The notes under the pieces were generated by a model, which saw only the letters and a program-made list of their open reading frames with translations, was not told the DNA's origin and searched no databases. From the NCBI GenBank assembly GCA_903824155.1, contig CAIJVL010000033.1, forward strand, positions 1-6,712: a stretch of 6,712 nt of DNA. The letters are read 5' to 3'. The position numbers were made by a program, and so were the translations under genes. How positions within the stretch are numbered: position 1 is the stretch's first letter; every line of letters starts with the position of its first letter. The DNA comes from Candidatus Adlerbacteria bacterium. Its GTDB lineage: Bacteria > Patescibacteriota > Minisyncoccia > Phycocordibacterales > SBAW01. Shown piece after piece: positions 1-4,974 of the stretch.

Positions 1-717
1 AACAAGGGCGGCCTTATACTCGACTGGCAGGGCCTGTCGGGCTTCCTCCCTGCATCACAACTTAAGGCCGAGCACTACCCACGCGTTACCGACGGCGACA
101 AGGACAAGATCCTTGACGAGCTGCGCAAACTCGTCGGTACCAAGCTTCCGGTCATGATCATCTCGGCAACGCCGAAAGAAGGTAAACTTATCTTTAGCGA
201 GAAGGGCGGTGATGATAAGGAAAAGAAGGAATTGATTGCAACCTACCAGGTTGGCGACATTGTCGACGGCGAAGTGACCGGCATGGTGGACTTTGGCGTG
301 TTTATCAAGCTCGAAGAGGGCCTTGAAGGCTTGGTTCACATTTCTGAAATCGACTGGGGCCTCGTTGACGACCCTCGCCACTTCTTTAAGGTGGGCGACA
401 AGGTAAAGGTAAAAATAATCGATATTAAGGACGGCAAGATCTCCCTTTCGGTCAAGCAGCTTAAGGAAAATCCTTGGCAGCTTGCCGCAGGCAAATACAA
501 CAAGGGCGATAAGGTAGAGGGCGTGGTGATTAAGTTCAACAAGCACGGCGCGCTTGCCTCTATCGAGGAAGGCATCGCGGGCTTGGTGCACGTGAGCGAG
601 TTTGGCAGCGAGGAGGCACTTCGCAAAGCGCTCGAGCTTGGCAAGCGTTACCCGTTCACCATCTCTATCTTTGACCCAAAGGAGATGCGCATGGCACTCA
701 GCTACAGCGCGAAGTAA
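1..717 (+). CDS. rpsA: 30S ribosomal protein S1-type protein, 3' end (5'-truncated by window edge)
   Basis: The frame is open from base 1, so the start lies outside the window; 238 C-terminal residues are visible. They contain S1-type (OB-fold) RNA-binding repeats. Residues 1-68 are the tail of one repeat plus a linker. A full repeat covers about 82-154, with VGDIVDGEVTG, then DFGVFIKL, then GLVHISEI and GKISLSVK. A second full repeat covers about 167-236, with GDKVEGVVIKF, GLVHVSE and a more divergent end. In S1 these repeats hold mRNA on the 30S subunit during initiation. Multiple tandem repeats with basic linkers fit rpsA better than single-S1-domain proteins such as Tex or PNPase, but the N-terminus that would prove it is missing. 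The gene ends in TAA and is followed 21 bases later by a strong hairpin terminator, so it is the last gene of its transcript. Confidence 0.88.
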   Translation, partial: NKGGLILDWQGLSGFLPASQLKAEHYPRVTDGDKDKILDELRKLVGTKLPVMIISATPKEGKLIFSEKGGDDKEKKELIATYQVGDIVDGEVTGMVDFGVFIKLEEGLEGLVHISEIDWGLVDDPRHFFKVGDKVKVKIIDIKDGKISLSVKQLKENPWQLAAGKYNKGDKVEGVVIKFNKHGALASIEEGIAGLVHVSEFGSEEALRKALELGKRYPFTISIFDPKEMRMALSYSAK

Positions 718-737
718 TTGCACTAAATATATAAGAG

Positions 738-774
738 AAGCCGCCGCGAGTATGACTCGCGGCGGCTTTGTTTT
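738..774 (+). terminator. Rho-independent terminator after rpsA, possibly bidirectional
   Basis: Arms 740-751 and 755-766 form a perfect 12-bp, very GC-rich stem with an ATG triloop, extended by two A:T pairs (738-739 with 767-768). On the plus strand it is followed by TTTGTTTT. It lies between convergent genes: rpsA ends at 717 and the minus-strand gene ends at 783. Read on the minus strand the tail is TTCTCTT, less ideal but possibly enough to stop transcription from that side too. Confidence 0.9.
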
Positions 775-782
775 ACAGCTCG

Positions 783-1121
783 CTATTGCCTTTTACTGAG
801 TTCATAGCCACTTTTGCGGACAGGGATAATCTCCCATTCTGATTGAGCATCCATCAGCGCACCACGCAGGCGGTTGAGGAGCACATCAAAACTATTAGAC
901 TTTGGCCAATGTTCTTGCGGGCCATACAAATTGAACAGCAACTCCTCTTTTGCTATTCGCCGAGGCCTATCCTGATGGATGCGGAGCGCTAGCGAATGCA
1001 GAATCAAAAAACCTTTTGATGACAGCGCGAGCGGCCGCTCGTTCACATACGCCTTTTGTGCGGCGACTTCAAGCTTCAAATCACCGACGGTATACTCGAC
1101 CAGCACTGCCGAATCTTCCAT
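783..1121 (-). CDS. Stand-alone OmpR/PhoB-type winged-helix DNA-binding protein (112 aa)
   Basis: Residues 12-108 make up almost the whole protein and fit the OmpR/PhoB C-terminal effector domain (Trans_reg_C). The features are an opening beta strand (VGDLKLEV), a short loop ending in LALSSKGFLILHSLA (the 'L-T-xx-E-xx-LL' helix), a helix ending RRIAKEELLFNLYG, the recognition-helix pattern SNSFDVLLNRLRGAL, and the wing ending in VRKSGYEL. There is no phosphoacceptor receiver domain, so if it regulates transcription it is not by the classical two-component route. The ATG at 1121 is preceded by AGGGGAGAAGAGG, a good ribosome-binding site. A promoter lies at 1158-1186. The gene converges on rpsA. 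The target is unknown. The neighbour at 1232-1855 carries a second, different domain of the same fold, which may mean a functional link or an old duplication. Domain call strong, biological role unknown. Confidence 0.85.
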   Translation of the reverse strand: MEDSAVLVEYTVGDLKLEVAAQKAYVNERPLALSSKGFLILHSLALRIHQDRPRRIAKEELLFNLYGPQEHWPKSNSFDVLLNRLRGALMDAQSEWEIIPVRKSGYELSKRQ

Positions 1122-1157
1122 TGCCTCTTCTCCCCTGTTGGAACTCTATCTAACGCG

Positions 1158-1186
1158 AAGGTAACGCCGATTACTGTGTACGTCAA
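1158..1186 (-). promoter_or_regulatory. Probable promoter of the 112-aa winged-helix gene
   Basis: On the minus strand there is a TTGACG -35 element (1181-1186), a 17-base spacer, and TACCTT as -10 (1158-1163, only 3 of 6 consensus matches). Predicted start near 1151 would give a leader of about 30 bases that contains the Shine-Dalgarno at about 1125-1135. The -35 element follows directly on the T-tract of the upstream gene's terminator. The strong -35 and exact spacing favour it; the weak -10 is the reservation. Confidence 0.5.
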
Positions 1187-1187
1187 G

Positions 1188-1233
1188 AAAAATGCCCGCA
1201 GCGTTGGTTAGACGCGCGGGGCATTCGTTTTTT
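1188..1233 (-). terminator. Terminator of the 207-aa winged-helix gene, symmetrical
   Basis: The arms AATGCCCGC (1191-1199) and GCGGGGCATT (1216-1225) pair with one bulged G, continued by GCGT (1201-1204) with ACGC (1211-1214) around a 6-base loop. Read on the minus strand, the stem is followed by TTTTT (1188-1192), as expected for a terminator just after the TAA at 1232-1234. The plus-strand side has TTTTTT from 1228, so it could work in both directions. Confidence 0.8.
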
Positions 1234-1855
1234 ACTGCGCAGTGGCTGGCACACCGAAGATGTATCCGCCCGGTACACTCTGTATGTAGTTGCGGCAAGC
1301 GCCGAGTAATCTTTTTAGGTTGAAGACGTACGTTTCGACGGAGTTTGGATGTACTCCTTGCGGCACCACCTTCTTTTGGATAAGAAGCGTGAGTATCTCC
1401 TTACGAGATACGCACTCACCGCGCTTTGCCATAAACAACGTAAGCATGAATCGTTGCCGCGGTGATTCAAAATCCTGCGACACGCCGTTGATAGTAAAGC
1501 AGAGCGTATCGAGATCCATCTTAAGCACGCCGACCTCCAACACTCCCGCCCAAGGCAGCACAAAGACCGGCTCGACCTTTGGTTCCTCTTTGGAAGTCGG
1601 CGGTGTTGGTATTTCTTTTGGAGCCACTGCATCGCTTAAAAAATCTACCGTTTGATGGTAATTATTTTCAAACTCCGCTTTGCTCAAAAGACTGTTATCT
1701 AGTGCGGCCTTAAAGAGACCCTTCATCCTTGCAGTCCAGCGAAACTCGCCCAGTTTTGGCAAATCGCGCTTTAGTACTACTTCCATTTCGCCGGTCGCAT
1801 CAGGATACTTCATCATGGGCAGCGGCGGCAGCCCCGTCTTTACTGGTACGGCCAT
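1232..1855 (-). CDS. Winged-helix (OmpR/PhoB-type) protein with uncharacterised N-terminal region (207 aa)
   Basis: The C-terminal part, residues 106-201, matches the OmpR/PhoB winged-helix fold: LEVGVLKMDLDTLCFTING at the start, FESPRQRFMLTLFMAKRGECVSRKEIL in the helical core, then the recognition-helix pattern NSVETYVFNLKRLL and the wing SVPGGYIFG. Residues 1-78 form an unrecognised, probably helical domain (RWTARMKGLFKAAL, LLSKAEFENNYHQTV) that does not resemble a receiver. A linker rich in Pro, Glu and Lys (about 79-97) joins the two. Known family members bind DNA; here the target and input signal are unknown, and the N-terminal domain may sense a ligand or mediate dimerisation. The ATG at 1855 has an AGGAAAGGGA ribosome-binding site (1861-1870). 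It follows pth with a 59-base gap and has its own terminator. Confidence 0.82.
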   Translation of the reverse strand: MAVPVKTGLPPLPMMKYPDATGEMEVVLKRDLPKLGEFRWTARMKGLFKAALDNSLLSKAEFENNYHQTVDFLSDAVAPKEIPTPPTSKEEPKVEPVFVLPWAGVLEVGVLKMDLDTLCFTINGVSQDFESPRQRFMLTLFMAKRGECVSRKEILTLLIQKKVVPQGVHPNSVETYVFNLKRLLGACRNYIQSVPGGYIFGVPATAQ

Positions 1856-1860
1856 AGCAT

Positions 1861-1894
1861 TCCCTTTCCTATCGTTGCATCTGCGAAGGTTATA
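1861..1894 (-). promoter_or_regulatory. Ribosome-binding site and tentative -10 of the 207-aa gene
   Basis: The Shine-Dalgarno AGGAAAGGGA (1861-1870) sits 5 bases before the ATG and fixes the start. Further upstream TATAAC (1889-1894) matches the -10 consensus at 5 of 6 positions. No good -35 lies at 16-18 bases, and that stretch belongs to the pth terminator. The -10 is therefore tentative, and read-through from pth is the alternative. Confidence 0.4.
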
Positions 1895-1898
1895 CTAC

Positions 1899-1942
1899 AA
1901 AAACAAGGCAGTGGCTACTTCGTATTGGCGTAGGTCATTGCC
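1899..1942 (-). terminator. Probable terminator overlapping the end of pth
   Basis: On the minus strand GGCAATG (1936-1942) pairs with CACTGCC (1907-1913) with one A-C mismatch, and CTAC (1930-1933) with GTAG (1915-1918) extends the stem past a small internal loop. TTGTTTTT (1899-1906) follows. The stem includes the pth stop codon at 1915-1917. The structure is less perfect than the other terminators in this window. Confidence 0.5.
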
Positions 1943-2466
1943 GCCGGCAGGCCGTCGATAAGCAAGATTTCGAGCGCTTCGCTCACCAGCTTTTGCACTT
2001 TTTTTAATTTTTCTTTTTCGGGCGGTTTAAATTTACCCAGTACAAAGTCGACGATTTTCTCGGGTGCCGGACGCTTGAGTTTGCCGGAGGGCGTTGCATT
2101 GCTAATGCCGATGCGGATGCGCACAAAGTCCAGCGTTTTAAGCGCTTTTTGCACTGACTTAACGCCGTTATGTCCGCCGGCACTCGAGCCAAACGATATT
2201 TTTATCTTGCCGAGCGGCAGATCAAGCTCGTCGTGCACCACTACCAAATGCTCGGCAGCTTTTTTACTGGTCACTGCTTTTTTTATAGGGCCGCCTGAGT
2301 TGTTCATGTAGACGTCGGGGTAGATAAGCATTACTTTTTTTCCAAAAAGCTTATTTTTTGCATCAGCTTTTTTACTTATTGCTTGCAGCAATTCACGTCC
2401 GACGTTGTGGCGCGTGCCCACATATTCATCTCCAGGATTGCCAAGCCCCGCTACTGTCCATTGCAT
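1915..2466 (-). CDS. pth: Peptidyl-tRNA hydrolase
   Basis: Pth cleaves the ester bond of peptidyl-tRNAs that drop off stalled ribosomes, recycling tRNA in the cytoplasm. All family signatures are present (numbered from the ATG at 2466, 183 aa): GLGNPGDEYVGTRHNVG with Asn10 and catalytic His20, DVYMNNSG (51-58, Asn55), HDELDLPLGKIK with Asp79, and GGHNGVKS with Asn100. The length is typical. A longer start at 2478 adds only MILF; I prefer 2466 because the 2478 ATG lies inside a -10 hexamer (2474-2479) whose expected transcription start falls at about 2466-2467, and because it puts the catalytic His at position 20. No Shine-Dalgarno is visible, so the message is probably leaderless. It is divergent from lepB. 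Confidence 0.97.
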   Translation of the reverse strand: MQWTVAGLGNPGDEYVGTRHNVGRELLQAISKKADAKNKLFGKKVMLIYPDVYMNNSGGPIKKAVTSKKAAEHLVVVHDELDLPLGKIKISFGSSAGGHNGVKSVQKALKTLDFVRIRIGISNATPSGKLKRPAPEKIVDFVLGKFKPPEKEKLKKVQKLVSEALEILLIDGLPAAMTYANTK

Positions 2467-2473
2467 GAAGAGA

Positions 2474-2502
2474 ATCATACCACAATGGAAAAATTACTTG
2501 CA
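2474..2502 (-). promoter_or_regulatory. Probable pth promoter (leaderless type)
   Basis: TATGAT (2474-2479, 5 of 6 consensus) is read on the minus strand. At 17 bases upstream the -35 position holds TGCAAG, a weak match. The expected start of transcription is at or next to the ATG at 2466. The position next to the gene and the absence of any Shine-Dalgarno support the call; the poor -35 lowers confidence. Confidence 0.5.
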
Positions 2503-2525
2503 TTGTTACAAAAGAAGCATACAAT
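2498..2525 (+). promoter_or_regulatory. Probable lepB promoter (leaderless type)
   Basis: TTGCAT (2498-2503) and TACAAT (2520-2525) are separated by 16 bases. Transcription would start 6-7 bases downstream, at the ATG at 2532. This promoter overlaps the upstream part of the divergent pth promoter, so the two polymerases would compete for the same roughly 50 bases. Confidence 0.5.
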
Positions 2526-2531
2526 GTGTGC

Positions 2532-3092
2532 ATGCCAGGAGAAAAGCGTGATAATTTCTTCACCGAGCTCCTGAAGTTTGCCATCATTGCCGTCGTCATC
2601 GTTGCTCCGATACGGCTTTTTGTCGCAAAACCCTTTATCGTATCCGGCGCATCGATGGAGCCGACCTTCCAGACCGGCCAATACTTGATAGTGGACGAAT
2701 TGAGCTACCATTTTGAGTCTCCGCTGCGTGGCGACGTTATAATCTTTAAATATCCGCTCGACCCATCGCAATATTTTATCAAGCGCATCATCGGTTTGCC
2801 GGGCGAAACGGTCAACATCCGCGGCGGCGCAGTCTCAATAACCAAGACCGACGGCACGACGCTCAACTTAACCGAACCGTACGTTAAAAATATCGGCAAC
2901 GGCGCCGACATGAGCGTGACCATACCGGCAGGCCAATACTTTGTGATGGGCGATAACCGGCCCGAAAGTTCTGACAGCCGCTATTGGGGCCTTTTACCTG
3001 CAAAAAACATTGTTGGCCGCGCGTTCGTGCGCCTGCTTCCCGTCAACGAAATCGGAGTATTACCCGGCAGCACCAATGCAGACCCACAGTAA
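2532..3092 (+). CDS. lepB: Signal peptidase I
   Basis: This membrane serine protease removes signal peptides from exported proteins on the outer face of the cytoplasmic membrane. Numbered from the ATG at 2532 (186 aa): one membrane segment at about 14-31 (KFAIIAVVIVAPIRLF), the catalytic serine box SGASMEP (38-44) with Ser41 as nucleophile, box C/D RGDVIIFKYP (66-75) and FIKRIIGLPGE (82-92) with Lys84 as general base, and box E GDNRPESSDSRYWG (140-153). The size is typical of short Gram-positive-like SPases with a single anchor. A GTG at 2526 would add two residues (MC); I prefer 2532 because GTG 2526 directly abuts a -10 hexamer. No Shine-Dalgarno is present. The HisRS-like gene follows 34 bases later and is probably co-transcribed. 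Confidence 0.97.
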   Translation: MPGEKRDNFFTELLKFAIIAVVIVAPIRLFVAKPFIVSGASMEPTFQTGQYLIVDELSYHFESPLRGDVIIFKYPLDPSQYFIKRIIGLPGETVNIRGGAVSITKTDGTTLNLTEPYVKNIGNGADMSVTIPAGQYFVMGDNRPESSDSRYWGLLPAKNIVGRAFVRLLPVNEIGVLPGSTNADPQ

Positions 3093-3112
3093 TAATTAAG
3101 CGAATAATTAAG
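3091..3112 (+). repeat. Short tandem repeat between lepB and the HisRS-like gene
   Basis: AATAATTAAG occurs at 3091-3100 and again at 3103-3112, separated by CG, giving a 12-base period. It starts inside the lepB stop codon and its last base is the G of a possible GTG start at 3112. The unit adds stop codons in more than one frame just after lepB. It looks like a local slippage duplication. Confidence 0.75.
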
Positions 3113-3126
3113 TGAGCATAAAAAAT

Positions 3127-4269
3127 ATGAGCCGCACTTCGCCCGCTTCATTTCTCAAGCACGCCAGTGATGTCGCCAATTTTTACGGCTTTCGCCCCGC
3201 ACGCGAGATAGAAAAGGCAGCCGCTAACCGCTTAGAGAAGCGCAGAGGCGCCAACTCGTTTGATACCGTAGCGCACGTAAACGCGATGTACCTTGCGCTG
3301 CGCCCCGGCGAGCCCTCCCTTTCCTACTACGCCTCGCCAACGCCCACCTTTTTACCTAAAGCAATGGCGCCGCGCGAAAGCGGAGAGTTTGGCCTACAGG
3401 TTATCGGCTCAAACGACAGCGTCGGCGAGGTAGTGCTATTAAAAACACTTTCGGCAATACTCACCGAGTGGGGCTCGATTATCCAGCGCGTGCGCGTTAA
3501 CGCAACCGGCGACAAAGACAGCCAGCAGCGTTTTATGCGCGAGCTTTCAACCTACATTAAAAAACAGCTCGGCCACTTCCAAGAGTGCTGCAAGGAAAGC
3601 GGTGCATTAAACCCGCTGACTCCCTACAGCTGCGATAACCTCGAGTGCCGCGCCGTACTTTCGAGCGGCCCGCGCTCGATGAACTTTCTGTCCGAGAAAA
3701 GCCGCGGCCACTTCCGCACCGTCTTGGAGCATTTAGAGAACTTGGGCTTGCCGTACGAAATAGACGACTTGCTGTTGGGCGATGCGCGCGACCCGCACTT
3801 TGCCTTTGCAATAGATCTGGAACAAGAGGACGCGACCGTACTGATGGCCACGGGCGGCCGCTTTGACGATTATCTGCGCCGCATCAGCGGCCACAAAGAA
3901 GGCGTCGGCGTTGCGGCAAGCATTTACTTCCGCAAACAGGGCGCGGCTGCCGCAAGCTTTAAAGGAGCCGGCAAATCAAACATCCCCAAGATTTACTTTG
4001 TGCAACTGGGCACGCGTGCCAAGCTGCAAGGCTTAACGGTGGTAGACATGCTGCGCGAGGCGCGCATCCCTGTGTCGCAATCGTTTGACGCTACACACCT
4101 CTCTCCCCAGCTGATGGCCGCCAAGGAGCTTGGCGTGCCGTTTATGCTCATTATGGGCCAGCGTGAGGCCCTGGACGGTACTATAATAGTACGCAGTACC
4201 CAAAACTCATCGCAGCAAATAGTCTCCCTAGCCCACCTCCCCCGCTTCCTCAAGACCTTGAACAAATAG
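3127..4269 (+). CDS. Histidyl-tRNA synthetase-like protein, probably without aminoacylation activity
   Basis: The 380-residue protein follows the HisRS layout. The class II core comes first (FYGF at 19-22, FGLQVIGSNDSVGEV at about 88-102, VRVNATGDKDS at about 122-132, SRGHFRTVLEHLENLGLPY at about 192-210, GGRFDDYL at 243-250), then a HGTP-type anticodon-binding domain (about 288-380, KIYFVQLG to the end). Key residues are lost. The histidine-A motif normally LVRGLDYY reads LLLGDARD (215-222), and the motif 3 ER near the end of the core is replaced by SIYFRK. Motif 2 lacks its usual arginine context. A CX4C pair (Cys169, Cys174) remains from a Cys4 site seen in many HisRSs, but the second CX2C is SEKS (189-192). 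HisZ, the ATP-phosphoribosyltransferase partner, is an alternative, but no histidine-biosynthesis gene is nearby. I recall similar proteins in CPR genomes. Start: ATG 3127 has a distant GTGA; GTG 3112 would add 5 residues. Confidence 0.85.
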   Translation: MSRTSPASFLKHASDVANFYGFRPAREIEKAAANRLEKRRGANSFDTVAHVNAMYLALRPGEPSLSYYASPTPTFLPKAMAPRESGEFGLQVIGSNDSVGEVVLLKTLSAILTEWGSIIQRVRVNATGDKDSQQRFMRELSTYIKKQLGHFQECCKESGALNPLTPYSCDNLECRAVLSSGPRSMNFLSEKSRGHFRTVLEHLENLGLPYEIDDLLLGDARDPHFAFAIDLEQEDATVLMATGGRFDDYLRRISGHKEGVGVAASIYFRKQGAAAASFKGAGKSNIPKIYFVQLGTRAKLQGLTVVDMLREARIPVSQSFDATHLSPQLMAAKELGVPFMLIMGQREALDGTIIVRSTQNSSQQIVSLAHLPRFLKTLNK

Positions 4270-4279
4270 CTGGTGTATC

Positions 4280-4308
4280 TTGCGGCTGAGCCGCGCCTGT
4301 GTTATTAT
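4280..4308 (+). promoter_or_regulatory. Probable rpsU promoter (leaderless type)
   Basis: TTGCGG (4280-4285), a 17-base spacer, and TATTAT (4303-4308) preceded by TGT, giving an extended -10 (TGnTATTAT). The predicted start of transcription, 4314-4316, is 2-4 bases before the ATG at 4318. The spacer and -35 contain the small inverted repeat GCGGC-TGA-GCCGC (4282-4294), which could be a regulator site or simply chance. Confidence 0.6.
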
Positions 4309-4317
4309 CGTGCACAC

Positions 4318-4572
4318 ATGTCAACACAGGCAGAAGTAACTAAAAACGAGCAGGAAAACGACGTAAACCTTATACGCCGCTTCCAAAAGCGCGTGCAGGG
4401 CGCCGGCATTATCCAGCGCATGCGCTCAAACCGCTACCACATTCGCATCAAGTCGGGCAACGTGCGCCGCAAGCAAACCCTTAAGGTTATCAAGCGCCGC
4501 GCCGAGGTGCAGGAGCTTATCAAGCTCGGCAAGATGGAGCCCCGTACAACCCGCGGACCGCGCCGCCGCTAA
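4318..4572 (+). CDS. rpsU: Ribosomal protein bS21
   Basis: bS21 is a small, very basic protein of the 30S platform near the anti-Shine-Dalgarno end of 16S rRNA. The 84-residue product has the family pattern NLIRRFQKRVQGAGIIQRMRSNRYH (17-41), like the canonical 'ALRRFKRKVQKSGILKELRRREHYE', followed by a long Arg/Lys helix (50-72) and an Arg-rich tail GPRRR. The N-terminus is acidic and the tail somewhat longer than in the usual 55-70-residue protein. Start: ATG 4318 is preferred to an upstream in-frame GTG at 4273 because the extended -10 at 4303-4308 would lie inside that longer frame. No Shine-Dalgarno is visible. ybeY follows 6 bases after the stop. Confidence 0.85.
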   Translation: MSTQAEVTKNEQENDVNLIRRFQKRVQGAGIIQRMRSNRYHIRIKSGNVRRKQTLKVIKRRAEVQELIKLGKMEPRTTRGPRRR

Positions 4573-4578
4573 TACCAA

Positions 4579-4974
4579 ATGGCTGCCAGCGCAACCTTTT
4601 CAATAGTTAATAAAACATCCCGCTCTACTTTGGAGCGGGATGTTCTGTTTCAAAAAATAAAAGAGACCGTGCTGGGCAAAAAGTACGAACTGTCACTGGC
4701 ATTCGTCGGCCCCACCGAGTCGCGCAAAGTCACTCTGAAAGCAAAAAAGAAAAATAAAGCATCAAATGTGCTCTCATTCCCCTTGTCTCCAACCTCGGGC
4801 GAGATCATCATCTGCCCCGCCGCGGCAGGCACCTACACCGTGCCTTATTTGTTTATCCACGGATTACTCCATTTAAAGGGCTACAAACATAGTGCTACAA
4901 TGGAACGCATTGAACACCGACTGCTAAAACGGTTCGGGTTCAGCATCCATGAGCAAACCAATCGTCGGCATTGA
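4579..4974 (+). CDS. ybeY: Endoribonuclease YbeY (rRNA maturation factor)
   Basis: YbeY is a metal-dependent endoribonuclease needed for 16S rRNA 3'-end maturation and 70S quality control. The 131-residue protein carries the three-histidine metal motif HGLLHLKGYKH (94-104; His94, His98, His104) and the upstream NVLSFPL (63-69) and GEIIIC (74-79) segments. It is much shorter than the 150-160-residue E. coli protein, losing length between NVLSFP and GEI and between GEI and the histidine box. The usual arginine before NVLSFP (YR-G-KDKPTNVLSFP in E. coli, Arg59) aligns with Lys56, and the Asp in GYDH is Lys103. The gene begins 6 bases after rpsU with no obvious Shine-Dalgarno, so coupling to rpsU is likely, and it overlaps ftsA by 26 bases. 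A strong hairpin lies inside its first 25 codons. Confidence 0.93.
   Translation: MAASATFSIVNKTSRSTLERDVLFQKIKETVLGKKYELSLAFVGPTESRKVTLKAKKKNKASNVLSFPLSPTSGEIIICPAAAGTYTVPYLFIHGLLHLKGYKHSATMERIEHRLLKRFGFSIHEQTNRRH
4614..4644 (+). other. Perfect 12-bp hairpin inside the start of ybeY
   Basis: AACATCCCGCTC (4614-4625) pairs without mismatch with GAGCGGGATGTT (4633-4644) around a 7-base loop TACTTTG. The tail is CTGTTTC, so it is not a classical terminator. It falls 42 bases after the rpsU stop, in codons 12-22 of ybeY. It may be a 3' stabiliser or attenuator for rpsU, lowering ybeY-ftsA expression, or a translation-controlling element for ybeY. Confidence 0.7.

Noticed and set aside
55..723. 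Long minus-strand open frame (222 codons) across the rpsA fragment
   Set aside because: It lies wholly antisense to clear S1 repeats, has no ribosome-binding site or family match, and reflects the codon bias of the plus-strand gene.
1290..1655. Plus-strand open frame of 121 codons opposite the 207-aa winged-helix gene
   Set aside because: The minus-strand frame has a recognisable domain, ribosome-binding site and terminator; this one has none.
3112..4269. HisZ (ATP-phosphoribosyltransferase regulatory subunit) as the identity of the HisRS-like protein
   Set aside because: HisZ lacks the HGTP anticodon-binding domain that is present here, and no histidine-biosynthesis gene is visible.
4282..4294. 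GCGGC-TGA-GCCGC hairpin as a terminator of the HisRS-like gene
   Set aside because: Only 5 bp and no T-tract follows; it sits inside the rpsU promoter, so I only note it there.
4273..4317. GTG start for rpsU that adds 15 residues
   Set aside because: The extension covers the extended -10 element and adds sequence (LAAEPRLCYY) unlike any bS21 N-terminus.
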